From Bacteroidaceae bacterium (GTDB lineage Bacteria > Bacteroidota > Bacteroidia > Bacteroidales > Bacteroidaceae), in contig CAAGHW010000085.1 in the NCBI GenBank assembly GCA_900769765.1, positions 1 through 26,999 of the forward strand: 26,999 nt of DNA, given 5' to 3'. Shown in pieces: positions 17,574-25,415 of this stretch. The position numbers were made by a program, and so were the translations under genes. Numbering within the stretch: the first letter of the stretch is position 1; each line of letters starts with the position of its first letter. The notes below the pieces were generated by a model. That model was not told the DNA's origin and made no database searches. It was given only the letters and a program-made list of their open reading frames with translations.

Positions 17574-18296
17574 ATGGAGAAGAAATTTACAGTCATAATA
17601 GTTGAGGATGCAAAGCTTGAGCTGAAGGGTACAGAAGAGATTTTTCGTACAGAAATACCCGAAGCCGAGATTATAGGAGTTGCATCAAATGACAAGGAAC
17701 TTGATGCCTTGTTGAAGAAAGATATACCTGAATTATTGTTGCTCGATTTGGGATTAGGCGGTTCTACCACAGTAGGTGTCGATATTTGCCGACGGGTAAA
17801 GGCCGATTTTCCCGAGATGAAAGTCCTTGTGTTTACAGGTGAACTGCTGAACGAGAAGCTATGGGTCGAGGTACTCGATGCCGGTGCCGACGGAATAACA
17901 CTGAAGACAGGAGAACTGCTTACCAAACACGAAATATACAGTGTCATGGCAGGCAAGAAGAATGTATTCAACCAGCCTGTACTCGAGAAAATCGTAGGAC
18001 GCTTCCGCGAGGCGGTCATGCGCGATGCAGAACAAAGGAAATCTGTTGTGGAATACGAGATTGACCGATACGACGAGTGTTTCCTGCGTCATTTGGCACT
18101 TGGATATACCAAAGAGATGATTGCATCACTCAAGACAATGCCTTTTGGTGTGAAGTCTTTGGAGAAACGTCAGGCCGATTTGATATCCCGCCTTTTCCCT
18201 GACAGTGAACAGCGCGGTATAAATGTAACACGACTTGTGGTGCGTGCAATAGAACTACATATTATAGATATTGATAATCTTGAGTCTGATGAATAA
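17574..18296 (+). CDS. Response regulator with LuxR-like output domain
   Basis: A 240-residue cytosolic response regulator. The receiver domain (about 1-125) has the acidic pair Glu11-Asp12, phospho-acceptor Asp58 in LLLLDLGLGG, switch Thr88 in VFTGE and Lys111 in LKTG. The C-terminal part from about residue 165 (LRHLALGYTKEMIASLK, then KSLEKRQADLISRLF and TRLVVRAIELHIID) has the pattern of a NarL/LuxR helix-turn-helix, though diverged (the usual TVKNH-like recognition segment reads FGVKSLEKR). It is most likely a transcription factor phosphorylated by the tandem kinase 8 nt upstream. It overlaps the next membrane gene by 8 nt, so the three genes form one unit. Targets are unknown. Confidence 0.9.
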   Translation: MEKKFTVIIVEDAKLELKGTEEIFRTEIPEAEIIGVASNDKELDALLKKDIPELLLLDLGLGGSTTVGVDICRRVKADFPEMKVLVFTGELLNEKLWVEVLDAGADGITLKTGELLTKHEIYSVMAGKKNVFNQPVLEKIVGRFREAVMRDAEQRKSVVEYEIDRYDECFLRHLALGYTKEMIASLKTMPFGVKSLEKRQADLISRLFPDSEQRGINVTRLVVRAIELHIIDIDNLESDE

Positions 18297-19020
18297 CAAA
18301 AGAAGGGATTATTACCCGGTAATAGGATACCTGCTTCTGCTTGTTGTAGTGTGGCTTTTCTCATGGCTGTCGGATATCGTATCGACATTCATGGGTACGG
18401 ACTTCGGCTTTGCCTCATTGGTCAGCAGCGAAGGCATACGTTGGGCCATGCGCAATGCCTTGTCGTCACTCGAGAATGTGGCGTGGGGTAGTATAATGCT
18501 CTTTATTGTCGCATGGGGGTTGATGCAAGGTTCAGGCATTACCCGCCTCTTGTCGCGCCTGTTCAATAGGGAAAAACTGACAAAGATGGAGATACGTTCA
18601 CTGTTGTTCTCCACATCAGCCCTGCTTTTATATTCTTTACTCTTGTATGTAGTGACTTTCTCCGAGTGGAATCTTCTGCTTGGTGTTACAGGAACTGTTG
18701 AAGGCTCTGCATTCATTAGCGGACTTCCGTTGCTGCTTTTCTTTGCAGTTCTTATAGCGACACTTGTCTATGGCTTCATGTATGGCAATTACCGTTCACC
18801 AATAGATGTGGTAAGTTCAGCCGGAAATACATTCATGACATCGGTTCCGGCACTGATGGCATTGATTCCTGCAGCTGGCATTCTTGCCTCGATAGAGTAT
18901 GTCGGGTTATTCACCTTTTGGGAATTGACAGAGGGTGAAGTAAAGATAATATCTGCGGTATTGTACCTGATACCGTTCATGCATGTGTTTCTTGGAAAAA
19001 AGAGATACGGGGAATCTTAA
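18289..19020 (+). CDS. Small six-helix membrane protein resembling a shortened AbgT-type transporter
   Basis: A 243-residue membrane protein with about six hydrophobic helices (roughly 11-33, 62-84, 103-124, 140-163, 184-205, 222-238). Segments VSSEGIRWAMRNALSS plus MLFIVAWGLMQGSGI resemble the AbgT-family N-terminal region (like LLSxEGxRWxxxNxVxNFTGFAPLG...GxGIAExSGL), and GTVEGSAFISG followed by TLVYGFMYG resembles a later part of that family. The middle of AbgT proteins (about 500 aa, with re-entrant hairpins) is absent. This comparison is from memory. I chose the ATG at 18289, overlapping the response-regulator stop by 8 nt, over the in-frame ATG at 18271. It may be a transporter relic or a sensor/accessory subunit for the kinase pair. 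Confidence 0.75.
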   Translation: MNNKRRDYYPVIGYLLLLVVVWLFSWLSDIVSTFMGTDFGFASLVSSEGIRWAMRNALSSLENVAWGSIMLFIVAWGLMQGSGITRLLSRLFNREKLTKMEIRSLLFSTSALLLYSLLLYVVTFSEWNLLLGVTGTVEGSAFISGLPLLLFFAVLIATLVYGFMYGNYRSPIDVVSSAGNTFMTSVPALMALIPAAGILASIEYVGLFTFWELTEGEVKIISAVLYLIPFMHVFLGKKRYGES

Positions 19021-19685
19021 TCGTTGAAGATTTTTGAGCCTACCCTGATGTGGGTGCTGCCATAATTTATGGCAATAGGGTAGTCGTCACTCATTCCTGC
19101 CGACAGAATATTGAAGCGGTCATCCTCGGCAAAGAATTCCGTTTTTACATCATTGAAGAGTTTCTGCACCCGGGCAAACTCTTTTGCTATCATGCTCTCG
19201 TCGTCGGTGTTGCTTGCCATGCACATGACACCGCGTATTTCCACATTCTCCAATGTGCGCCACTCGCCGTCGGCAAGCATTGCCATGCACTCTTCGGGTG
19301 TAAAGCCGAACTTGGTCTCTTCCTGTGCTATATGTATCTGCAACAGGCAACCTATTTTACGGCTGTGCTTTTCGCCGTGCCTGTTCACCTCCTGCAACAG
19401 CCTGTAGCTGTCAATGCTGTGAATGAGGTGTATGAAAGGTGCGATATATTTGATTTTGTTGCTTTGCAGATGCCCTATGAAGTGCCATTTGATATCGGCC
19501 GGCAATATCTCGTGTTTTTTTACAAGGTCCTGCGCCTTGCTTTCGCCGAACTCGCGTTGTCCGGCTTCATATGCCTGCATGATGGCTTCTGCAGGGTGAT
19601 ATTTGGATACAGCAATAAGCGTTACCCCGCAAGGCAGGGTATCGCTTATGCTTTTTATCTGTTGGGCTATCCTATCAGCCTTCAT
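19017..19685 (-). CDS. yggS: YggS/PLPBP-type pyridoxal phosphate-binding protein
   Basis: Cytosolic PLP-homeostasis protein with an alanine-racemase-like barrel and no known enzymatic activity. The 222-residue chain has the PLP lysine Lys28 in LIAVSKYHP, then GESKAQDLVKK, WHFIGHLQSNKIK, HSIDSYRLLQE and the C-terminal phosphate-binding SAGMSDDYPIAINYGSTHIRVGS (described by its ends, about residues 194-216). I chose the ATG at 19683-19685 (MKADRIAQQ); the longer in-frame version from 19727 adds 14 residues not seen in the family. The start overlaps the DUF4494-like gene by 11 nt, indicating coupling. Its stop codon overlaps by 4 nt the stop of the convergent membrane gene. Confidence 0.95.
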   Translation of the reverse strand: MKADRIAQQIKSISDTLPCGVTLIAVSKYHPAEAIMQAYEAGQREFGESKAQDLVKKHEILPADIKWHFIGHLQSNKIKYIAPFIHLIHSIDSYRLLQEVNRHGEKHSRKIGCLLQIHIAQEETKFGFTPEECMAMLADGEWRTLENVEIRGVMCMASNTDDESMIAKEFARVQKLFNDVKTEFFAEDDRFNILSAGMSDDYPIAINYGSTHIRVGSKIFND

Positions 19686-20112
19686 AATGGAAAATGTCCA
19701 CAATCGCGCTCTCGTTGACCGAAACAAGGTCGTAGTCCATTATTGAATCTTCCATGTGCTTTGTAAGATTCTTTACTGCGCCTGTAACATCCTCGGCTTT
19801 TACAAGAATTACAACCGAAGACTTCTTCTCCTTTGCAGAGACCTCGTCGATTGTTATCATTGAAATCTTGCACTTGAACCACTTGTCGGCATTTTCGCTG
19901 TTGCTGTCAACAAGTTCATTGTATTTGGTGCGTTCCATCTTGTTTATGTTGAACTCACCTGTAACCTGCGGCTGCAACTCTTGAGTAAGATGCTTTTCTA
20001 TTTCGGTAAATGTGAATCCTTGCACAAGATAAACCTCGTTCACCTTGGTGTTAAGACCTTTCTCTCCTGCACGTTCGTATGTAACCTTACATTCAAACCA
20101 ACTCTGTACCAT
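19675..20112 (-). CDS. DUF4494-like protein
   Basis: A 145-residue soluble protein starting MVQSWFECKVTYER and containing KVNEVYLVQGFTFTEIEKHL and KWFKCKISMITIDEVSAKEKK, which matches my memory of the Bacteroidetes family DUF4494. It has no signal peptide or recognisable catalytic motif; the alternating polar/hydrophobic strands suggest a compact alpha/beta fold. It overlaps the start of yggS by 11 nt, so both are co-translated, but no function is known for the family. A promoter-like element and a GC-rich hairpin lie directly upstream. Confidence 0.8.
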   Translation of the reverse strand: MVQSWFECKVTYERAGEKGLNTKVNEVYLVQGFTFTEIEKHLTQELQPQVTGEFNINKMERTKYNELVDSNSENADKWFKCKISMITIDEVSAKEKKSSVVILVKAEDVTGAVKNLTKHMEDSIMDYDLVSVNESAIVDIFHYEG

Positions 20113-20145
20113 ATAAATTTGTTTTTTTACGATTAATAAAATTCA

Positions 20146-20165
20146 GTCGCGCCATTATGCGCGAC
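20146..20165 (-). promoter_or_regulatory. GC-rich hairpin in the leader of the DUF4494-yggS unit
   Basis: GTCGCGC (20146-20152) and GCGCGAC (20159-20165) form a perfect 7-bp stem with a 6-nt loop in otherwise A/T-rich sequence. On the minus strand it follows the -7 element by 2 nt and is followed by TGAATTTTATTAAT. It could be an operator, a leader stem, or a weak terminator for the malic enzyme transcript. Confidence 0.55.
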
Positions 20166-20167
20166 CA

Positions 20168-20175
20168 CAAAGTTA
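20168..20175 (-). promoter_or_regulatory. Predicted -7 element for DUF4494-yggS
   Basis: The complement reads TAACTTTG, an exact TAnnTTTG match, 55 nt upstream of the DUF4494 ATG. No TTG is found at the usual distance upstream, so this promoter call rests on one element. Confidence 0.45.
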
Positions 20176-20203
20176 GTAAATGAAAGGATAATGCACTCCT
20201 TTT

Positions 20204-20524
20204 TTATGCAAAATATTTTCTTCGGTCGTTGTTTCTTTTCAACAGTTCCGCAAGTTCCCTGTACTCTTCGGCATTTTCATCGAACTCATATTCTTCTATT
20301 TCGTTCCAATCCTTTGCGGAATTACCGACTTCATTCTTTCTTTCCCATATCTCGTCAAGAGCTGTGAACTCTCCGCCTGCTTCAACCTTAAAGCACTCGT
20401 TTCCTGTGACAGTTTCCATGTCGGCTTCATAGAACCCCAACAGCACGAGTTCTTCAATTGGAGTCATACCCATTCCTCTGTCACGGGTTATTGCATCTAT
20501 AAGTTCTTTTTCTTCCTTTGTCAT
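20204..20524 (-). CDS. Small acidic hypothetical protein
   Basis: A 106-residue soluble protein, rich in Glu and Asp, that I do not recognise. It starts MTKEEKELIDAITRDRG, has a central region FKVEAGGEFTALDEIWERK and a helical, charged C-terminus EEYRELAELLKRNNDRRKYF. It has no signal peptide, membrane segment or metal-binding cluster. It begins 12 nt after the malic enzyme stop and has an ATG and a codon pattern similar to its neighbours, so it is probably a real second gene of the malic enzyme transcript. Confidence 0.7.
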   Translation of the reverse strand: MTKEEKELIDAITRDRGMGMTPIEELVLLGFYEADMETVTGNECFKVEAGGEFTALDEIWERKNEVGNSAKDWNEIEEYEFDENAEEYRELAELLKRNNDRRKYFA

Positions 20525-20536
20525 GGATTTTAATAT

Positions 20537-21892
20537 TTAGAATTCATGCTCTCGTGAGCTGTTGTTGACATTCATCCTTCTTGTGTTCTTGTGATATATT
20601 CTTTCCCGTACAAAATAGTTCTCATTGTCTATGCGTTGCAATAGAGACTCTGCATACTCTTTGAACGAGACAATCTTGCGCCGTGCAACACCGCTCTCCA
20701 TAGCGGCTTTAGCTACAGCCATAGAGACCTCGGTTATAAGACGAGGGTCGCCAGGCGTGGGTAAAAGATATTCTCTGCCGAAAGAGAGCTTGCGTTTATA
20801 CCGTTCTTCAACCTCTTTTGGTGTCTCTTTACGGGCAAGTGCTGCAATGGAATAAGCTGCCGCTATGAGCATTTTGTCATTTATTGTGGTGGATAATGTG
20901 TCGAGCGCACCTCGGAACAGATAAGGAAAAGCCAACACATTATTTATCTGGTTGGGATGATTACTGAGCCCTGTCGCCACAATGGCATCGGGGCGTATCG
21001 ACTTTGCGTGCGCATACTCAATTTCGGGTATAGGGTTTGCCAAAGCGAATATTATGGGATTCTCGCTCATTGACATCACAGCATCATCATTCAGAATGTT
21101 GCCTTTGGAAAGGCCGATAAAAACATCTGCGTCGCGCATGGCATTGCCGAGAGTGCTTATGTCGCGCGATGATGCAAACTCCTTTTTGTAACCACTGATA
21201 TCGGTACGTTTCTCCGTTATCACTCCCTTACTGTCAATCATTGTCAAATGTTTTTTGTCAAGACCGAGTGCAAGCAACATTCTTGCAGTAGATATGCCTG
21301 CAGAACCGGCTCCACATATCACACATCTGACATTTTCCATTTTTCTGTCCGTTATTTCACAAGCGTTGATGAGGGCTGCCGCAACTGTTGCCGCGGTGGC
21401 GTGTTGGTCGTCGTGCAACACCGGAATGTCGAGCAACGAACGTAGGCGTTCCTCTATGTAAAAACATTCAGGAGCCTTGATGTCTTCGAGGTTAATGCCA
21501 CCGAAAGTGGGTGACAATGCTTGTACTGTCGCTATCAGACGGTCAGGGTCTTCGTCGCTCAATTCAATGTCAAAAGCATCAATGTCTGCATACAGTTTGA
21601 AGAGCATCGATTTCCCTTCCATCACAGGTTTCGAAGCCAATGCACCTATGTTGCCAAGCCCAAGAACGGCACTACCGTTGGAAATGACGGCAACAAGATT
21701 GCCTTTGTTGGTATAACGGTATGCTTTCCACCGCTCTTTGTCTATCTCCATTGCAGGAGCCGCCACACCAGGAGAGTAGGCGAGAGAGAGTTCTTCGGGA
21801 GTTTTTACCTGTTTGCTCGGTTGGACCTCTATCTTCCCCGCTTTGTTCTCGGAATGGTATTTGAGAGCTTTTTCAATCAACGTCCTGTCCAT
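20537..21892 (-). CDS. maeB: NADP-type malic enzyme, single-domain form
   Basis: Oxidatively decarboxylates malate to pyruvate, yielding NAD(P)H. The 451-residue chain has catalytic Tyr39 (LAYSPGVAAP), Lys94 (MEGKSMLFK), metal ligands Glu136-Asp137 (NLEDI) and Asp162 (HDDQHATA), the Rossmann motif Gly194-Ala-Gly-Ser-Ala-Gly, and the C-terminal TGLSNHPNQINN. The closest layout is the MaeB group, but the roughly 320-residue phosphotransacetylase-like domain of full MaeB (about 760 aa) is absent and the protein ends in a polar tail. I chose the ATG at 21890-21892 (MDRTLIEKALKYH) over an in-frame ATG at 21967, which adds 25 unrelated residues. It is divergent from the V-ATPase operon. Confidence 0.94.
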   Translation of the reverse strand: MDRTLIEKALKYHSENKAGKIEVQPSKQVKTPEELSLAYSPGVAAPAMEIDKERWKAYRYTNKGNLVAVISNGSAVLGLGNIGALASKPVMEGKSMLFKLYADIDAFDIELSDEDPDRLIATVQALSPTFGGINLEDIKAPECFYIEERLRSLLDIPVLHDDQHATAATVAAALINACEITDRKMENVRCVICGAGSAGISTARMLLALGLDKKHLTMIDSKGVITEKRTDISGYKKEFASSRDISTLGNAMRDADVFIGLSKGNILNDDAVMSMSENPIIFALANPIPEIEYAHAKSIRPDAIVATGLSNHPNQINNVLAFPYLFRGALDTLSTTINDKMLIAAAYSIAALARKETPKEVEERYKRKLSFGREYLLPTPGDPRLITEVSMAVAKAAMESGVARRKIVSFKEYAESLLQRIDNENYFVRERIYHKNTRRMNVNNSSREHEF

Positions 21893-22003
21893 AACTTTTT
21901 TATATAGAACAAGTAAGAATGTATAATGGATTGAACACCCGGTTTTCTTAACATAATTTAACGGCAAAAGTGCTGCATTTCCTTTTTAAGAAAATTAAAC
22001 GTA

Positions 22004-22030
22004 TTATCAAACTTTCGAAAAATTTGATAA
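22004..22030. promoter_or_regulatory. Operator-like dyad between malic enzyme and V-ATPase genes
   Basis: TTATCAAA (22004-22011) and TTTGATAA (22023-22030) are exact 8-bp reverse complements around a central palindrome TTTCGAAA (22013-22020). The right arm contains TTTG and lies just upstream of the V-ATPase -7 element, so a bound regulator could affect that promoter. Regulator unknown. Confidence 0.5.
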
Positions 22031-22051
22031 CGATAATTGAATAATTTGTTG

Positions 22052-22059
22052 TAATTTTG
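22052..22059 (+). promoter_or_regulatory. Predicted -7 element for the V-ATPase operon
   Basis: TAATTTTG matches TAnnTTTG. A TTTG at 22023-22026 is 25 nt upstream, longer than the usual 19-21 nt, so the -33 assignment is weak. It lies 124 nt before the first ATG. Confidence 0.45.
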
Positions 22060-22183
22060 TAAAATGTGAAAATATATACCGACAAGAGGACCGAAATGGT
22101 TTGAATATGGAAAACCGTTTCCGGGCATTGTCACTATTTTTGCAAAAATTTCTGTTTGATAATTCTAAAACATCATACATAAT

Positions 22184-22774
22184 ATGGAAAATAAAATTCA
22201 GGAGTTGACTGAGAAGATCTATGCCGAAGGTGTAGAGAAAGGTAAAGTAGAGGCAGACCGCCTTGTTGAAGAGGCAAAGAAAAAGGCTGCGGATATCGTG
22301 AAGGATGCACAGCAACAGGCCGATGCCATAATTGCCGGTGCACAGAAGAAAGCGGCAGAACTTGACGCAAACACACGTTCTGAAATCAAGCTCTATGGCG
22401 CACAGGCTGTAGGTGCTCTTAAGTCAGAAGCTACTGATATAATCACCGATGCTGTTGTTAAGGGTGCTGTCAAAGAGGCTCTTGCAGGCGACACAATAAA
22501 GGCTCTTCTTGTAAAGATTGCCGAGCGTTGGAGTGCCAATGAGCAGATTGTCATCTCTACATCAGAGGCCGAAGAGTTGAAAGCATACTTTGCAAAGAAC
22601 GCAAAGGCGCTTCTCGACAAGGGTGTTGAGATCAAGCAGGTAAACGGTGTAAAGACATCATTCTCAATTGCGCCTGCTGATGGTTCATACAAGGTTAATT
22701 TCGGCGAGGGCGAATTCGAAGCTTTCTTCAAGGCTTTCTTACGTCCCCAGATGGTAGAACTCTTATTTTCTTAA
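22184..22774 (+). CDS. atpE: V-type ATP synthase subunit E (peripheral stalk)
   Basis: A 196-residue protein with a long N-terminal charged helix (residues 1-65, rich in Glu, Lys, Ala, as in stator subunits) and an alpha/beta C-terminal head (VNFGEGEFEAFFKAFLRPQ). Subunit E links the V1 head to the membrane part as peripheral stalk. Sequence identity of E subunits is low, so the call rests on helix pattern, length and on being the first gene before the A and B subunits. The next gene starts 3 nt after its stop. Confidence 0.85.
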   Translation: MENKIQELTEKIYAEGVEKGKVEADRLVEEAKKKAADIVKDAQQQADAIIAGAQKKAAELDANTRSEIKLYGAQAVGALKSEATDIITDAVVKGAVKEALAGDTIKALLVKIAERWSANEQIVISTSEAEELKAYFAKNAKALLDKGVEIKQVNGVKTSFSIAPADGSYKVNFGEGEFEAFFKAFLRPQMVELLFS

Positions 22775-22777
22775 TCG

Positions 22778-23617
22778 ATGAGCAACTACTATTGCTTGGT
22801 TGCGGGTATGCCTGATGTTGCCTTTGACGGCAGCAAGGTTGCGTATTCCGTAGAACGCTTCAAGGAGGATATATATCCGGAGCTGTCGGCCGCAGATGCT
22901 GCTTGTGTCGATCTCTTTTTTCTTGAACGTGACAACGCCAACATACTGAACATCCTGCGCAAGGGCGAGGATGCAGACATTTTGCAGTATGGCTGTTATT
23001 CACGTGAAGAATTGGACGAAATCATCCTCTCGGCAAAGAATGGAGACGCTCCAATAGAGGGCGTTCCATCCTATATTTACAGTTTCGTTGAGCACTATGT
23101 TTCAAACGACAACAACACAAATGTAATATGGGAAGATGTGTTGAGTGCGTACTACTATGACTATGCAACAAAGTGCAGCAACGAATTTGTTGCAGGCTGG
23201 TTCACATTCAACCGTAATGTAAACAACATTCTGGTGGCATTCTCTGCACGTAAATACAAGATGAACATTGCCGAAGCCGTTATAGGCGACGGAGAGATTG
23301 CTGAAGCACTCCGCACATCGGGTGCGCGTGATTTCGGCTTGACCGGAGCACTCGATTACTTCGAAAGCGTGCAGCGTCTGAGCGAGAACAGCCGTTTGCA
23401 GGAGCGTGAGCGTCAGCTCGACGATATCCGTTGGAAATGGCTTGAAGACAATTCTGTATTCAACTACTTCTCCGTTGAAAGACTTTTTGTCTTTTTAGTG
23501 AAGTTGAGCATTCTTGAGCGTTGGGCAAAGCTCGATGCCGACAAAGGTATGCAACGCTATAACGAAATGATAGCGGAATTGAAGAGTGGTATGGACAGCA
23601 AGTCCGTTGAGTTGTAA
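22778..23617 (+). CDS. DUF2764-type V-ATPase operon protein
   Basis: A 279-residue protein beginning MSNYYCLVAGMPDVAFDG, mostly helical, with no membrane segment or nucleotide-binding motif. It sits between E and A, 3 nt after E and 23 nt before A. In Bacteroidetes V-ATPase operons a DUF2764 protein occupies this place; it is often considered the counterpart of subunit C, the rotor-to-membrane connector, because of its position and size. The name and the subunit C equivalence are from memory and partly inference. The sequence SNYYCLVAGLP/MP-like start is a hallmark I associate with the family. Confidence 0.8.
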   Translation: MSNYYCLVAGMPDVAFDGSKVAYSVERFKEDIYPELSAADAACVDLFFLERDNANILNILRKGEDADILQYGCYSREELDEIILSAKNGDAPIEGVPSYIYSFVEHYVSNDNNTNVIWEDVLSAYYYDYATKCSNEFVAGWFTFNRNVNNILVAFSARKYKMNIAEAVIGDGEIAEALRTSGARDFGLTGALDYFESVQRLSENSRLQERERQLDDIRWKWLEDNSVFNYFSVERLFVFLVKLSILERWAKLDADKGMQRYNEMIAELKSGMDSKSVEL

Positions 23618-23640
23618 ATAAAATAAATAAATATATAGAT

Positions 23641-25404
23641 ATGGCGACAAAAGGAAAAGTAACCGGCGTTATAGCAAATATGGTGCTCTTGGCTGTTGAC
23701 GGCCCTGTGGCACAGAATGAGATTTGCTATATCAAGACCGGTGGTGACCGTCTTATGGCAGAGGTCATCAAAATTAACGGAGCCAAAGTGTATGTTCAGG
23801 TATTCGAGAGTACACGCCGTTTGAGAATTGGCGAAGAGGCTGAATTTACAGGCCACATGCTTGAGGTATCATTGGCACCTGGTATGCTTTCAAAGAACTA
23901 TGACGGTTTGCAGAACGACCTCGACAAGATGGAAGGTGTGTTCCTGAAACGCGGTGATTATACAAATCCTCTCGATGAGGATAAGCTATGGCACTTCGAG
24001 CCCATTGCAAAGGCCGGCGACGTTGTCGGTGCAGCAGCATGGTTGGGTAGTGTAGAGGAGAATCATCAGCCTTTGAAGATTATGGCACCTTTCGGCTTGA
24101 AAGGCACATGGACCGTTAAGTCTATCGTTGCAGCCGGAGAGTACAAGATTACCGATACCATAGCTGTTATCGCAAATGCCGATGGTGAAGAACGCGAGCT
24201 TAACATGATTCAGAAATGGCCCGTACGTGTGGCCATGGACGATTACAAGGAGAAGCCACGTCCATTCAAATTGCTCGAGACCGGTGTACGTACAATCGAT
24301 ACATTGAACCCTATCGTAGAGGGTGGTACAGGATTTATCCCCGGCCCGTTCGGTACAGGTAAGACCGTGCTTCAGCATGCTATCTCAAAGCAGGCCGAGG
24401 CTGACATCGTTATCATTGCCGCTTGCGGTGAGCGTGCCAATGAGGTCGTGGAAATCTTTACAGAATTCCCGGAACTTATCGACCCACATACAGGACGTAA
24501 GTTGATGGAGCGTACAATTATCATCGCAAACACATCGAACATGCCTGTTGCAGCACGTGAAGCATCGGTTTATACAGCTATGACAATTGCAGAATACTAC
24601 CGTGCAATGGGATTGAGAGTGTTACTTATGGCGGACTCTACATCACGTTGGGCACAGGCGTTGCGTGAGATGTCTAACCGTATGGAGGAACTTCCCGGCC
24701 CCGATGCGTTCCCAATGGATATATCATCAATCATCGCGAACTTCTACAGCCGTGCAGGTTATGTATATCTGAACAACGGCGAGGCAGGTTCTATTACTTT
24801 CATCGGAACAGTATCACCTGCCGGAGGTAACCTTAAAGAACCTGTGACCGAGAACACCAAGAAGGTAGCACGTTGTTTCTACGCCCTTGAGCAGGATCGT
24901 GCCGACAAGAAGAGTTACCCTGCGGTAAACCCAATCGACTCATATTCTAAATATATCGAGTATCCCGAATTCGAGAGCTTTATCTCGGAGCGTATCGGCG
25001 ATGGCTGGTTGTCAATGGTAAATGAGGCTAAAACACGCCTGTTGCGCGGTAAGGAGATTGCAGAGCAGATAAATATCCTTGGTGACGACGGTGTGCCTGT
25101 TGACTATCACGTAACATTCTGGAAATCGGAACTTATCGACTTTGTTGTTCTTCAGCAGGACGCATTCGACGAGATTGATGCCGTTACTCCGCTTGAGCGT
25201 CAGCAGGAGATTTTGAGCATTGTAACCGACATCTGTCGTGCAGAATATGATTTTGAGAACTTCCAGGAGGTAACAGACTTCTTCAAGAAGGTAATCAACA
25301 TCTGCAAGCAGATGAACTATTCAGAGTTCAAGAGCGACAAGTACAGTTCTTATTATGCAGAACTCATGCAGTTGCTTGCTACAAAACAGGTGTCTAACGA
25401 TTAA
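23641..25404 (+). CDS. atpA: V-type ATP synthase catalytic subunit A
   Basis: Catalytic ATPase subunit of the V1 head. The 587-residue chain has the N-terminal barrel and the A-subunit non-homologous insert, the Walker A motif GPFGTGKT (Lys241), the Walker B region VLLMADSTSRWAQALREMS and the motif GDGWLSMV. The Walker A is intact, so the subunit should hydrolyse or make ATP. Gene order E, DUF2764-like, A, B, D is the Bacteroidetes type. The sequence does not tell whether the enzyme moves protons or sodium ions; the c-ring and I subunits lie outside the window. Confidence 0.97.
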   Translation: MATKGKVTGVIANMVLLAVDGPVAQNEICYIKTGGDRLMAEVIKINGAKVYVQVFESTRRLRIGEEAEFTGHMLEVSLAPGMLSKNYDGLQNDLDKMEGVFLKRGDYTNPLDEDKLWHFEPIAKAGDVVGAAAWLGSVEENHQPLKIMAPFGLKGTWTVKSIVAAGEYKITDTIAVIANADGEERELNMIQKWPVRVAMDDYKEKPRPFKLLETGVRTIDTLNPIVEGGTGFIPGPFGTGKTVLQHAISKQAEADIVIIAACGERANEVVEIFTEFPELIDPHTGRKLMERTIIIANTSNMPVAAREASVYTAMTIAEYYRAMGLRVLLMADSTSRWAQALREMSNRMEELPGPDAFPMDISSIIANFYSRAGYVYLNNGEAGSITFIGTVSPAGGNLKEPVTENTKKVARCFYALEQDRADKKSYPAVNPIDSYSKYIEYPEFESFISERIGDGWLSMVNEAKTRLLRGKEIAEQINILGDDGVPVDYHVTFWKSELIDFVVLQQDAFDEIDAVTPLERQQEILSIVTDICRAEYDFENFQEVTDFFKKVINICKQMNYSEFKSDKYSSYYAELMQLLATKQVSND

Positions 25405-25415
25405 AGACTACAATT

